Assembly: GCF_900109455.1 (NCBI RefSeq)
Contig: NZ_FOAG01000002.1
Coordinates: 248,001-312,000, forward strand
From: Roseovarius azorensis
GTDB taxonomy: Bacteria; Pseudomonadota; Alphaproteobacteria; Rhodobacterales; Rhodobacteraceae
Reading direction: 5' to 3'
Length of the DNA stretch: 64,000 nt
Below, piece after piece: positions 45,991-53,712 of the stretch. The position numbers and the translations under genes are program-made. Every line of letters starts with the position of its first letter. Positions within the stretch are counted from its first letter, which is position 1. The notes beneath the pieces were generated by a model. The model had not been told where the DNA came from. It was given only the letters and a program-made list of their open reading frames with translations, and searched no databases.

Positions 45991-46005
45991 GTCATAAATT
46001 ATGAC
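45991..46005. promoter_or_regulatory. 15-bp perfect palindrome in the gltD/uppP divergent region
   Basis: GTCATAA-A-TTATGAC, 61 bp upstream of the gltD GTG in an AT-rich stretch between divergent genes. The symmetry and position suggest a dimeric repressor or activator site for gltDB. The protein is not identifiable from sequence; it does not match an FNR (TTGAT-N4-ATCAA) site. Confidence 0.5.
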
Positions 46006-46147
46006 CTATTGTCAAATAATTCTCTCCAGATCGCCCGGCTCGTTGATAAAATCGAAATATAATGGATCCGATTCGGATATATATTCAACTTTGCCATTGA
46101 AACACAATGGTTTATAGCTTCTGCAAAATGCAGGCAGGATTCATATT

Positions 46148-46951
46148 ATGGCACTTTTTCATATTTTCCTTGTGGCTATCGTACAGGGGATCACCGAGTT
46201 TTTGCCGATCTCCTCGTCCGGGCACCTGATTCTCCTGCCACACGTCGCCGGGTTCCAGGATCAGGGACAGTTGATCGACGTGGCCGTGCATGTCGGCACC
46301 CTGCTGGCGGTGTTGATCTATTTCTGGGGCGACATGCGCAGCGCGATCATGGGCCTGCCCCGCCTGATGACGGGACGCGCCGATACGCCTGGCTCACGCC
46401 TGGCGCTGCTCTTGCTGGTCGCGTCGATTCCGGCCGTTGCCTTTGGCCTTCTGCTGAAGCTCACCGGACTGGATGTCAGTCTGCGTTCAATGACCGTGAT
46501 CGGCTGGACAACGCTGATCTTCGGGGCTCTGCTCTACTGGGCGGATCAGGTCGGCGAAAACAGCAAGTCCAGCACAGACTGGAACATGACCGACGCGATG
46601 GTGATTGGTGTCTGGCAGGCGATCGCGCTCATTCCCGGCACGTCGCGTTCCGGCATCACGATCACCGGCGCACGATTCCTGGGCTATGCGCGCGAAGATG
46701 CGGCGCGGGTTTCCATGCTGATGTCAGTGCCCACGATCATCGCCAGCGCCGTGTTTCTTGGCGGCGAGGCCGCGCTGGAGGCCAATCTTGCGCTCCTGCG
46801 CGACGGTGCGATCGCGGCTGTCTTTGCATTCATTTCCGCCCTCCTGACACTGAGCGTGATGATGCGGCTGCTGCGAAGGGTCAGTTTCACGCCTTACGTG
46901 ATCTACCGCATGATCCTCGGCGTGACCCTTCTGGCGATTGCCTATGGCTGA
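46148..46951 (+). CDS. uppP: undecaprenyl-diphosphatase UppP (BacA family)
   Basis: 267 residues, highly hydrophobic, with both signatures: VQGITEFLPISSSGHLILLP near the N-terminus and ALIPGTSRSGITITGARFLGYAREDAARVSMLMSVP in the C-terminal half. It recycles undecaprenyl diphosphate to the monophosphate carrier for cell-wall synthesis. The upstream 218-bp AT-rich gap is shared with gltD. It ends 3 bp from a convergent gene, so the two transcripts must overlap or terminate within each other. Confidence 0.94.
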   Translation: MALFHIFLVAIVQGITEFLPISSSGHLILLPHVAGFQDQGQLIDVAVHVGTLLAVLIYFWGDMRSAIMGLPRLMTGRADTPGSRLALLLLVASIPAVAFGLLLKLTGLDVSLRSMTVIGWTTLIFGALLYWADQVGENSKSSTDWNMTDAMVIGVWQAIALIPGTSRSGITITGARFLGYAREDAARVSMLMSVPTIIASAVFLGGEAALEANLALLRDGAIAAVFAFISALLTLSVMMRLLRRVSFTPYVIYRMILGVTLLAIAYG

Positions 46952-46954
46952 CGG

Positions 46955-47938
46955 TCAGTGCGGGCGCAGTTTGCTCGCCGATTCCTTGATCGCCTCATAC
47001 TGGCCCGAAGGGCGGAAACGCCACAGATAGTCAGTCAGCACCGCCTCGGGCGCGACGGGCGTGATGCCCAGATCGGCAAATCCCTTGGCCCCGTCCGACA
47101 CGACATTGTCCACCCGCAGGCTACGGACCTGATCGACGGTGATCTGCGGCGGGATCAGGCCCAGGCTGATGGTCTGGATCAGTTCCATCCCCCAACCCAT
47201 GGCGGTAGCCATGCCAAAGGGAATGTTGACGATCAGCCGCCGCCTGCGGATCACCCGCAGCATCATCTGCATCAGATTGCGGAACGTTGCCACCTCGGGG
47301 CCGCCCAATTCATAGATGCCCGGCACAGCCTGCCCCATGACACCCATTGCCGCCGCCCGAGCCACGTCATCGACATAGACCGGCTGAAACCGCGTGTCGC
47401 CGCCCACCACGGGCAGGATCGGTCCCAGACGCGACATCCCGGCAAAGCGGTTGAAGAACTGATCCTCGGGCCCAAAGATCACCGAAGGCCGCAGGATCAT
47501 CGCATCGGGAAAATGGGCAAGGATACCGGCTTCGCCCTCGGCCTTGGAACGCGCATAGGCGCTGGCCGCATCGGCATCCGCGCCGATTGCCGACAGATGC
47601 ACCAGCCGTTCGACACCCTGCTCCGCCGCGATCCGCGCGATGCGGGTGGCACCCTGGTTCTGCACCGCCTGAAAATTGTTGCGCCCCTTGCGGTCGAAGG
47701 TGCCGACGCAATTGACCACTGCATCGGCCCCCTGCATCACGGCGCGCACGCTGGCGTCGTCACGGATGTTGCAGAACACCGGCTCGACCTGACCGACGAC
47801 ACCATAGGGTTTGACATGCATCGCCTCGTTCGGGCGACGCACCGCCACGCGCACCCGCCAGCCCGCCTTGGCCAGGCGCCGCGCGATGTAGCGCCCCACG
47901 AATCCCGATCCGCCGTAAATGGTGACAAGCTTGGACAT
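46955..47938 (-). CDS. complex I NDUFA9-like NAD(P)-binding protein
   Basis: 327 residues, extended-SDR fold. Nucleotide-binding [27 protein letters not shown] at the N-terminus, then [47 protein letters not shown] and [19 protein letters not shown]. This is the NDUFA9/39-kDa accessory subunit family common in Rhodobacterales. In alphaproteobacteria it may be linked to complex I assembly or act as a free nucleoside-sugar-type epimerase relative. No nuo genes are nearby. Confidence 0.85.
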   Translation of the reverse strand: MSKLVTIYGGSGFVGRYIARRLAKAGWRVRVAVRRPNEAMHVKPYGVVGQVEPVFCNIRDDASVRAVMQGADAVVNCVGTFDRKGRNNFQAVQNQGATRIARIAAEQGVERLVHLSAIGADADAASAYARSKAEGEAGILAHFPDAMILRPSVIFGPEDQFFNRFAGMSRLGPILPVVGGDTRFQPVYVDDVARAAAMGVMGQAVPGIYELGGPEVATFRNLMQMMLRVIRRRRLIVNIPFGMATAMGWGMELIQTISLGLIPPQITVDQVRSLRVDNVVSDGAKGFADLGITPVAPEAVLTDYLWRFRPSGQYEAIKESASKLRPH

Positions 47939-48038
47939 GATGCTCTCCGGACTCTGCGCCTTCGCCGCCTTTCCTAGCGCTCCGGGACCGTCGGGACAAG
48001 ACGATATGGTGGTTGCATCACTTTGGCTGAAATCGGCG

Positions 48039-48067
48039 TTGACATGGCCGGGGCCGGGCGATAAACG
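48039..48067 (+). promoter_or_regulatory. sigma-70-type promoter of tRNA-Leu
   Basis: TTGACA at 48039-48044, a 17-bp spacer, then TAAACG at 48062-48067, 17 bp before the mature tRNA 5' end. The -35 is perfect and the -10 is weak, as is common in alphaproteobacteria. Confidence 0.6.
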
Positions 48068-48084
48068 CCTGCCTCACGACACCT

Positions 48085-48170
<86 letters not shown>

Positions 48171-48225
48171 TATTTTTATGGTAAGTGTTTGAATTATATT
48201 GGGAAATTAGGTTGGCACGTTGACC

Positions 48226-48235
48226 GTATCCCCCC
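48226..48235 (+). repeat. arm-type integrase site candidate, left end
   Basis: GTATCCCCCC, sharing GTATCCCCC with 54976-54984 and TATCCCCC with the inverted copy near 55059-55068. It is found only near the two ends of the element in my reading, as expected of integrase/excisionase arm sites. The surrounding 48171-48284 stretch is AT-rich without an ORF. Confidence 0.4.
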
Positions 48236-48284
48236 AATTATACACCCTATGTGCCGCGCTTAACCTGACACTCGAGCCGCGAAG

Positions 48285-48512
48285 TCAGCGCCCAGTTTCG
48301 GGCAAATGAAACGCCAGTGAAGCCCCAGCCGTTGCCCGCGCCATGAAGGCTTCGGCACATTCGCCAGCTTCACGGGTCAAGCCGCCACCGCCCATTAGCA
48401 GCGCCCCGCCGGGTTCGCCCGTCACAGCGTCGCAAATCAAAATGACGGAAGGTCCAGCGCCCGCCGCGCCCCGCTTGCCTTCCAGTCGGTCAAGTCGCTT
48501 GTGCAGGGTCAT
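48285..48512 (-). CDS. hypothetical 75-aa island protein
   Basis: 75 residues starting MTLHKRLDRLEGKRG, with a glycine-rich middle (SVILICDAVTGEPGGALLMGGGG). No known domain recognised. The N-terminal KRLDRLE heptad-like start resembles the neighbouring 66-aa protein's TIKTRIARLE, so both could be short coiled-coil proteins. The ATG overlaps the DUF5681 gene stop as ATGA. Last gene of the chain, next to attL. Confidence 0.6.
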   Translation of the reverse strand: MTLHKRLDRLEGKRGAAGAGPSVILICDAVTGEPGGALLMGGGGLTREAGECAEAFMARATAGASLAFHLPETGR

Positions 48513-48934
48513 GCAGCATCGCCTTCCAGCGCCGCCAAGCGGGCTTCCAGTTCGGTCGTTTCCAGCGTGCGCCGGTAGGTTTCCACCAGTGCCATAATGT
48601 GCGCGCCCTCTTGCGGGGTAAGGTCGCCATCCGCCACCGCCACCAGCACCGCTCCCGCCGCCTTGGCGGCATCGGCCGCCGATTGCATTTTGGGCAGGTC
48701 GAATTGCACCGGGGCGTCACGCCGGGACGGCGCGATGCGTTCAAGGCATAAGCGCAACGCAGCGCCATCGCCACCCAGCGCCAGTTCCACCGCCTTGCGG
48801 GTCAGGGATTCAGCTTCGCCATCCAGCAGCGCCAGCGCCGCCTGTGTGGCCTTGTGGCGGGTGCCCTTTGGCTTTCCGGGGTTGCCGGGGCCGAATGTGC
48901 CATCCGTATTTCGCCCGAATTTACGGCTGGTCAT
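48509..48934 (-). CDS. DUF5681-like island protein (possible terminase-small-subunit relative)
   Basis: 141 residues. The basic N-terminus TSRKFGRNTDGTFGPGNPGKPKGTRHKATQAALALLDGEAE matches the GxGNPGxPKG-type DUF5681 motif found in phage-linked proteins. The middle SLTRKAVELALGGDGAALRLCLERIAP and C-terminal helix LVETYRRTLETTELEARLAALEGDAA follow. Function unproven; in phages such proteins often sit at the packaging locus. Overlaps both neighbours by 4 bp. Confidence 0.65.
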   Translation of the reverse strand: MTSRKFGRNTDGTFGPGNPGKPKGTRHKATQAALALLDGEAESLTRKAVELALGGDGAALRLCLERIAPSRRDAPVQFDLPKMQSAADAAKAAGAVLVAVADGDLTPQEGAHIMALVETYRRTLETTELEARLAALEGDAA

Positions 48935-49131
48935 GGCTGCCCCCGTGCTGCGTCATGGGCGTTAAGGATTGCCAGAAGGTCAGCGTCGGGCAGGCTTTGC
49001 GGAAAGGTGCCCGCCGCTTGCGCAGCCGCGATGCGGGTGCATATGTCCGGGGGCAGATCGAGGTCCGGCATGCAAGACCCGCGCGCTGGGCGGGATTGTT
49101 CCAATCTGGCGATGCGTGTTTTAATGGTCAT
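48931..49131 (-). CDS. hypothetical 66-aa island protein
   Basis: 66 residues from MTIKTRIARLEQSRPARGS, ending LLAILNAHDAARGQP. A short amphipathic N-terminal helix, no recognised domain. The stop overlaps the DUF5681 start (ATGA). The start is placed at 49131 because the upstream extension falls in an AT-rich non-coding stretch. Confidence 0.55.
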   Translation of the reverse strand: MTIKTRIARLEQSRPARGSCMPDLDLPPDICTRIAAAQAAGTFPQSLPDADLLAILNAHDAARGQP

Positions 49132-49198
49132 AGATCTACAATATAGCAAAGTTATTGAAGAATAACGACGCTGAACAGGAAAACGCAATTTGCGTGTC

Positions 49199-49597
49199 TT
49201 ATTCCCAAATCCATTTAAGACATTCGCGAAGTGCCACTGGCACTAAGTCATAACCGGGTATCCCAGCGTGATATGCCTCAATATTCCAATGAACATCAAA
49301 AAACTTTTCAAATGCAACTTCCACGCTTTCTTCCTCTAGCGCCAAGTCCATGAAGTCGTCGTATATGTTAACTATTGCATCTTTCACACTACGCGCTCTT
49401 TTTCTTTCATTATCTAAAAACTCAAGATTATCTAAAAACTCAAAATCGATATCACCTGTGTAATTAATGCGGTCCGCCACAAGTTTCAGATATTCGTTTT
49501 GAAAGCATACAGAACTTGCCCGGCTCATAGTGCTTAGCCCTAAACTAATAGTAATGAATACAGCAACCGACATTACAATTTTTTGGTTATTTTTCAT
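49199..49597 (-). CDS. hypothetical secreted protein, AT-rich cargo gene
   Basis: 132 residues starting with a signal peptide (MKNNQKIVMSVAVFITISLGLSTMSRAS), followed by an acidic, helical mature part (FEFLDNLEFLDNERKRARSVKDAIVNIYDDFMDLALEEESVEVAFEKFFDVHW). No known domain. Base composition and codon use are strikingly AT-rich compared with every neighbour, and it is not chained by ATGA overlaps, so it looks like later-acquired cargo in the island. It is likely exported to the periplasm. Confidence 0.6.
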   Translation of the reverse strand: MKNNQKIVMSVAVFITISLGLSTMSRASSVCFQNEYLKLVADRINYTGDIDFEFLDNLEFLDNERKRARSVKDAIVNIYDDFMDLALEEESVEVAFEKFFDVHWNIEAYHAGIPGYDLVPVALRECLKWIWE

Positions 49598-49775
49598 ATC
49601 CAAACACCTAATGACGTCATGCACCACCGCCACCATTCGCGAGCAACGTTTAACACTCCCAATGTGCGCGCCATCCGTCAAGCGATATAACCGCCCCGTC
49701 TGGGTTAGCGCCTACCTATCCGCCGAGGCTTTCGCCGTAGGTTGCCAGAGCGGGTTTATCGGGCTTTGCGCTTGG

Positions 49776-49961
49776 CTAGGGCGTCGCCACAACCGCGACA
49801 TTTGCGACACGAAAAGTGGGTTTCCGGGCGTTAGAGGCTTGCGACACTTGCGACATTTGCGACACGGGGGCCGCAGCCTGAGCTTGTGTCGCAGTTGTCG
49901 CAGAAGTCGCAGGGGGTTGCCCCTCAATTTCCGCCAACTTGGCGCGTGCATCACACCACAT
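49776..49961 (-). CDS. small repeat-encoded ORF overlapping an iteron-like array
   Basis: 61 residues: MWCDARAKLAEIEGQPP, then tripeptide repeats ATSATTATQ and VSQMSQVSQ, ending FRVANVAVVATP. The ATG overlaps the end of the DUF3987 gene by 11 bp. The tripeptide repeats are produced by 9-bp DNA repeats in two orientations (49793-49912). It may be a real small protein, or the reading frame may be a by-product of a cis-acting repeat array. Confidence 0.45.
   Translation of the reverse strand: MWCDARAKLAEIEGQPPATSATTATQAQAAAPVSQMSQVSQASNARKPTFRVANVAVVATP
49793..49912. repeat. iteron-like 9-bp repeat arrays, possible replication origin
   Basis: TTGCGACAY occurs at 49802, 49839, 49848 and 49857, the last three exactly in tandem at 9-bp steps. 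A 17-mer, GCGACATTTGCGACACG, appears at 49795-49811 and 49850-49866. In opposite orientation TGTCGCAG occurs at 49887 and 49896, and AGTCGCAG at 49905, again at 9-bp steps. This lies just downstream of the DUF3987/primase genes, where satellite elements often carry their origin. Confidence 0.6.
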
Positions 49962-51456
49962 CGCCCGCCCCTTTCACGATGCGCCAGGCTTCGGCACGCG
50001 CTGCACCTCGCACCAAGGTTCCAGCTTCCAGCGACACAAGCCACCCATGCTTTTCGAGCATGCCCAGCGCTGCCCTTGCCTTCGGGCTTTCGCGTAAGGC
50101 GTTTGGCCCTAACCGCACTACATCGCGCACCGTGATTTCGGCTTCCGGCCAGCTTTCCAGCAGCCACCGCCGCAAGGCTTCGGCCCGATCGATTTCAGCC
50201 GATACACTAGCAGCTCTTGCCAGTCGTGAAGCTTCGGAAAGGTAGTATTGCGCAAGGTCGATTGCATCGGCCATGTCGCCCGCCTGCACCTTCACAGCGT
50301 CAAGGTTGCGCCAGAGCGTCAGCACACCAGAGATACGCGCAGCCTGTTCCGCCGCCTTGGAAGCCGTGCCCGTGATATGCACCAAGTCGCCACCGGGGGC
50401 TTGCGCAGCCTCGATAGCGTCGGAAAACGCCACCAGCAGCGCGCGGGCTTCCGGTGCCAGTTGCAGCGTTCGCGGTTCCAGTTCGCGGGTTTCCGGGTCC
50501 ATTGGCAGGGGAGTGTCGAGAATATTGCGCAGCCGCCCCGCGAAGCTTGCCAGCGCCATTTCATCGCACCGCGCGTTCGCCTGCATCCGGGTTCCGATTG
50601 CGCTGGGCGGTTCACATATCAGAAAGCGGGGCAGAAAGCCTGTATCCGCCGCCAGCGGGTCAGCCATGAAGCCCCGCGCCACAGTCGGTTGCACCATCAG
50701 ATGCACCGCCAGCCGCCGCCCGAATAGCGTCGCGTGCCCATCGCCCGAGCGCGTGCGCCTTATAGGGTTGCCTTGCCAAAGGTCATTGAAAGCGGCCAGC
50801 GTCTTTTGCCGGTTTTCCGAGTTCATGGCGTGCCCGCCCAGGAATTGCCCGCCTTCATCCGAGAAAAGCCCAAGGCTCGGTTGTCCGTGCGCGAAAAGCT
50901 TTGTCAGCCCTTCAAAGGTCGGTTCGGTCACGGTTCGGTCAGCGGAAGGCGGGGCTTCGGGTTCCGACCCGAGCGCTTCTAGGTCAGCTTGCGCCGCCGT
51001 GCGCTTTTCACCTTTGCCGGATTTGGCTTCGGCAAGTATCTTGTCGCGTGCCCCCTTCCAGAGCGCGTGTGCATTGCGCCAGCTTTCCATTGCTTCGCGC
51101 TGGGCTTTGGCTTGTTCGCGTTCATGGGCGCGCAGCGCAGTCATAAGGGGCGCGTCGCAAGCGCTTTTGCGTTCGCCGCTTCGCGCTATGGTCAGCGCAT
51201 AAAGTGACGTCGGGCGAGGCCCGCCAAGTGTTTCCACATCGGCAAAGCCTTGCACCGCCAGCGAAGCCACCGCCAGCGCAGATTGCGCCGGGATTGCTAC
51301 GGGGGCTTGTGTCACGCCTTGCACCGCTTCCACAGCCGGGCGCAGCGGCCCGAGCGCTTGCACCGGATAGGCTGCACCGGGGGCGATTTCGCGCACCAGA
51401 GGCTCCGGCCCTTCGGGCGCATATGCGGTTTCTTTCATATGGGGTTGCGCGTTCAT
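49951..51456 (-). CDS. DUF3987 domain-containing replication-associated protein
   Basis: 501 residues. The N-terminal half carries IPAQSALAVASLAVQGFADVETLGGPRPTSLYALTIARSGERKSACDAPLM, a Walker-A-like SGERKSA loop. LGLFSDEGGQFLGGHAMNSENRQKTLAAFNDLWQG and FLPRFLICEPPSAIGTR follow, as in DUF3987 (YfjI-like) proteins of integrated elements. These are thought to be helicase/ATPase partners of primases. The C-terminal region (LESWPEAEITVRDVVRLGPNALRESPKARAALGMLEKHGW) looks like a winged helix. The ATG overlaps the primase stop as ATGA. Confidence 0.8.
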   Translation of the reverse strand: MNAQPHMKETAYAPEGPEPLVREIAPGAAYPVQALGPLRPAVEAVQGVTQAPVAIPAQSALAVASLAVQGFADVETLGGPRPTSLYALTIARSGERKSACDAPLMTALRAHEREQAKAQREAMESWRNAHALWKGARDKILAEAKSGKGEKRTAAQADLEALGSEPEAPPSADRTVTEPTFEGLTKLFAHGQPSLGLFSDEGGQFLGGHAMNSENRQKTLAAFNDLWQGNPIRRTRSGDGHATLFGRRLAVHLMVQPTVARGFMADPLAADTGFLPRFLICEPPSAIGTRMQANARCDEMALASFAGRLRNILDTPLPMDPETRELEPRTLQLAPEARALLVAFSDAIEAAQAPGGDLVHITGTASKAAEQAARISGVLTLWRNLDAVKVQAGDMADAIDLAQYYLSEASRLARAASVSAEIDRAEALRRWLLESWPEAEITVRDVVRLGPNALRESPKARAALGMLEKHGWLVSLEAGTLVRGAARAEAWRIVKGAGDVV

Positions 51457-52334
51457 GCCGCCGCCCTTTCCTGCAAAATGTCGTTAAAGTCGCGCCCGGT
51501 TCCGGGGTCGAGAATTGAAACTTGCCAGCCCAAACCGTGCGCCCGATCTGCAAGAGCGTGCCCGGCTTCACGGCCCGGCCCATCGCCATCGGTTGCGATT
51601 GTCAGCCGCCCCGCTTGTGCCGGAAGGCGCAGCCCGCGCAGGCCAGCAGTTGAAAGGCCCGCCCATACCATTGCTGGGCCATTCAGAAGCCCGCACAGCA
51701 GCGACAACGCGCTTTCAATGCCTTCCGCTATCACCAGCCGCGAAGGCCCATCAGCAAGCCGCACAGCGCCGCCAGCGGTTGCCCCCAGCATCAGCTTGTC
51801 AGGTTCGATTGCAGCCTTGCCCGAGCCATCAGCGCGCAAGTAGGTGCGATGCACAGCGGCCATGCCCACGCCTTGCACTGCCGCCACCATTGCCGGGTAG
51901 CGCTTTGCAGTCGGCCCGTGCCAGCAGGCCGCATGAAAGCGCAGGGTCGGGGGCAATGGGCAGGTGATACCCCGCCCGCGCAAATAAGCTTCCGCCGCCG
52001 TGCCCCCTATCGGCTGGGCTTCCAGCCAAAGCCGCTTCGCTTGTTCCGCCCGCTTCACGGCTTCAGCCTTGGCTTCGCGTTCGCGCTGGGCAAGGATTGC
52101 AGCATCGGGGGGCGAATAATCCCCCGAGTGCAGCCCAGCCGCCGCCAGTATGTCGAGAAAGGCGCAAGCGCTTTTCTTGCAATCCAGCACCAGCCGCCCG
52201 TTGCGCCCATCAGCAAGGGTCAGGGCGTTTTGTGTGCGTTTGCGTTCCGGCTGGCAAATAGGGCAAGGCGCAGCGCCGTAGCGGCCATGCCAGCGCCCGC
52301 CCAGCGCTTGTGTTAGGTCGCGTGCATCAGTCAT
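51453..52334 (-). CDS. Toprim domain primase-like protein
   Basis: 293 residues. N-terminal zinc-ribbon-like segment (GRYGAAPCPICQPERKRTQNALTLADGRNGRLVLDCKKSACAFLDILAA), middle TAAEAYLRGRGITCPLPPTLRFHAACWH, and Toprim motif VIAEGIESALSLLCGL with the acidic ATDGDGPGREAG. P4-type primases share this order. Start at 52334 chosen by the 4-bp overlap with the 33-aa gene; the upstream extension is in another coding region. It should synthesise primers for replication of the excised element. Confidence 0.85.
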   Translation of the reverse strand: MTDARDLTQALGGRWHGRYGAAPCPICQPERKRTQNALTLADGRNGRLVLDCKKSACAFLDILAAAGLHSGDYSPPDAAILAQREREAKAEAVKRAEQAKRLWLEAQPIGGTAAEAYLRGRGITCPLPPTLRFHAACWHGPTAKRYPAMVAAVQGVGMAAVHRTYLRADGSGKAAIEPDKLMLGATAGGAVRLADGPSRLVIAEGIESALSLLCGLLNGPAMVWAGLSTAGLRGLRLPAQAGRLTIATDGDGPGREAGHALADRAHGLGWQVSILDPGTGRDFNDILQERAAA

Positions 52335-52432
52335 GCCAGCGCCCCCCAGATGCGCGCCCCTGCCAGCCCAAGCGCGGCCAGCGTTGCGGGGTCGAGGATT
52401 GCCGCGAAGGTTGCGAGGTGATGCCGGGTCAT
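52331..52432 (-). CDS. 33-aa island peptide, overlapping both neighbours
   Basis: 33 residues: MTRHHLATFAAILDPATLAA, then LGLAGARIWGALA. Its ATG overlaps the stop of the winged-helix gene (ATGA at 52429-52432) and its stop overlaps the ATG of the primase (52331-52334), which is strong positional evidence for translation. The sequence is one amphipathic to hydrophobic helix. No function known. It would be missed by length-filtered gene callers. Confidence 0.65.
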   Translation of the reverse strand: MTRHHLATFAAILDPATLAALGLAGARIWGALA

Positions 52433-52824
52433 ATAGCACCACCTTTCCGCACATCAGAGCGCAACATGTAGCGCCCATGCCAGCCTGAAAATTCGCCACC
52501 GTGCTTCTCGGTCAGGGTTTCAATTTCCACGCCCAATTCGCGCAGATTGAAAACATATGCAGACCACCTTGGCGCAGGTTCGCAAATTGGTGTGCATCCC
52601 TTCCAGCCCGCCGCCATAAGCCTTTCGAGTGCCCAAGCATCGCGGCCAGATACGACAATGTTAAAGGGTTCGCCCGCGCTGGGCGTGACGTGATACAGGC
52701 CAGCCCGCTTTGCGCGGCCCTTGCCTTGTGCTATATTCGGGGTGCCCGCCGCATTCGCTTGACGGCTTCCCCGGCCCGGTTCCTGTTGGCGCAGGTTCCG
52801 GGTCAATCCTTGCCCGCCGCCCAT
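52429..52824 (-). CDS. winged-helix-like island protein
   Basis: 131 residues beginning MGGGQGLTRNLRQQEPGRGS, a basic flexible tail. A compact domain follows: GLYHVTPSAGEPFNIVVSGRDAWALERLMAAGWKGCTPI, then YVFNLRELGVEIETLTEKHGGEFSGWHGRYML. The LRELGVEIETLTEKHGG segment looks like a winged-helix recognition region. I place it as a DNA-binding regulator or replication accessory by context. Start 52824 is 1 bp downstream of the AlpA-like stop. Confidence 0.65.
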   Translation of the reverse strand: MGGGQGLTRNLRQQEPGRGSRQANAAGTPNIAQGKGRAKRAGLYHVTPSAGEPFNIVVSGRDAWALERLMAAGWKGCTPICEPAPRWSAYVFNLRELGVEIETLTEKHGGEFSGWHGRYMLRSDVRKGGAI

Positions 52825-52825
52825 A

Positions 52826-53008
52826 TCAAGCGGCCTTGTCGCGCATATCGCGCAGATGGGCGTCAACGTCGCCCTCGGGCCAGTAAAGCCGCCCGCCCAA
52901 CTTGATCGGCTGGGGCAGTCGGCCCGCCGCGAGGTCGAGATAAATCGCAGAGCGTGAACGCCCGCCAAGCTTAGCGCGCAATTCGGTCAGGGTGAGATAG
53001 GTTTGCAT
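52826..53008 (-). CDS. AlpA-family helix-turn-helix regulator
   Basis: 60 residues, MerR-like small helix-turn-helix of the AlpA/DUF-excisionase type: YLTLTELRAKLGGRSRSAIYLDLAAGRLPQPIKLGGRLYWPEGDVDAHLRDM. SRSAIYLDLAAGRLPQPIKLGGRLYW is the typical recognition helix and wing. Such proteins control integrase expression or act as excisionases. A 7-bp inverted repeat lies just upstream of the start (53015-53039). Confidence 0.85.
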   Translation of the reverse strand: MQTYLTLTELRAKLGGRSRSAIYLDLAAGRLPQPIKLGGRLYWPEGDVDAHLRDMRDKAA

Positions 53009-53014
53009 TTTTGA

Positions 53015-53039
53015 ACCATCCTTTTTGGTCTTGGATGGT
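53015..53039. promoter_or_regulatory. inverted repeat upstream of the AlpA-like gene
   Basis: ACCATCC (53015-53021) and GGATGGT (53033-53039) with an 11-nt spacer, 7-31 bp upstream of the AlpA-like ATG. Possible auto-regulatory operator; inference from position and symmetry only. Confidence 0.4.
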
Positions 53040-53088
53040 GCAAAGGTGACGGTTTGTGTCTTGCTGGTCGTATCTGGAATTAACAGAG

Positions 53089-53712
53089 CTAATCCAAAGA
53101 ACGGTCATCCATTCTCTGATACTTGCGCCAGATGCTATAGACGGCGCTATAAGACATTGGATTTAAACCAAGTTTTTTCATTGCGGCTGCAACAGCATCG
53201 CAAGCGCTATGCGGTGCGCTCGCAGCGTTTCGGGTTGGGTACATTCCTTCTTCCACAAGGTCGCATACAGCGCTCCAAACATAGAAATCACGCCACCAAG
53301 TTTCTCCCTGAATCCCTTTTCTTTCATTCTTAGGCATTGGTGGCTTTTCCTTTCCACTAAGCGCTTCCATAGCCCAAACCCTCAAATCATCAGGCATAGT
53401 TTCTTGCCTCTTGAGAAACCGGGCCGCCAAAATCCCCGCCGCTTCGAAAGCCACTGGGTGCCATTCCGCTGCCTTGATAAGTTGCGGAATGTAATCAGCT
53501 TCTTCGCCCACCTTCATCCCAAAAAGGCTACGCGTTCCTAACTGCATGTCGTTCAAGGACCAACGTTCTGCTTGGCTTGCAAGGTTCAGAGTCATTAACG
53601 AACGTGTAAAATGCTTAACCTCTCCAATCCGGTTATTTTGTAGCCGGGTCAGCGATGCCGAGACAGCCTCCTGAAAGTTGGGTGGCGATCCGTCAGTTCT
53701 GTCCCGAGCCAT
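53089..53712 (-). CDS. hypothetical 207-aa island protein
   Basis: 207 residues from MARDRTDGSPPNF. Helical; the middle has EEADYIPQLIKAAEWHPVAFEAAGILAARFLKRQETMPDDLRVWAMEAL, and the C-terminus has ACDAVAAAMKKLGLNPMSYSAVYSIWRKYQRM, which reads like a helix-turn-helix. No known domain recognised. Less GC-rich than the integrase and primase genes. Its ATG lies in a 32-bp sequence duplicated from the end of the integrase gene, so the start overlaps a copy of the integrase stop (TGATG). A TTG at 53769 is the alternative start. Confidence 0.6.
   Translation of the reverse strand: MARDRTDGSPPNFQEAVSASLTRLQNNRIGEVKHFTRSLMTLNLASQAERWSLNDMQLGTRSLFGMKVGEEADYIPQLIKAAEWHPVAFEAAGILAARFLKRQETMPDDLRVWAMEALSGKEKPPMPKNERKGIQGETWWRDFYVWSAVCDLVEEGMYPTRNAASAPHSACDAVAAAMKKLGLNPMSYSAVYSIWRKYQRMDDRSLD

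Noticed and set aside
49802-49912. CRISPR or VNTR reading of the 9-bp arrays
   Set aside because: Units are contiguous 9-mers without spacers and in two orientations; iteron-like or tripeptide coding explains them better.
49712-50167. 151-codon minus-strand frame overlapping the DUF3987 gene end
   Set aside because: Arg/Cys-rich translation overlapping a real gene for most of its length. The 61-codon frame at 49776-49961 explains the repeat region better.
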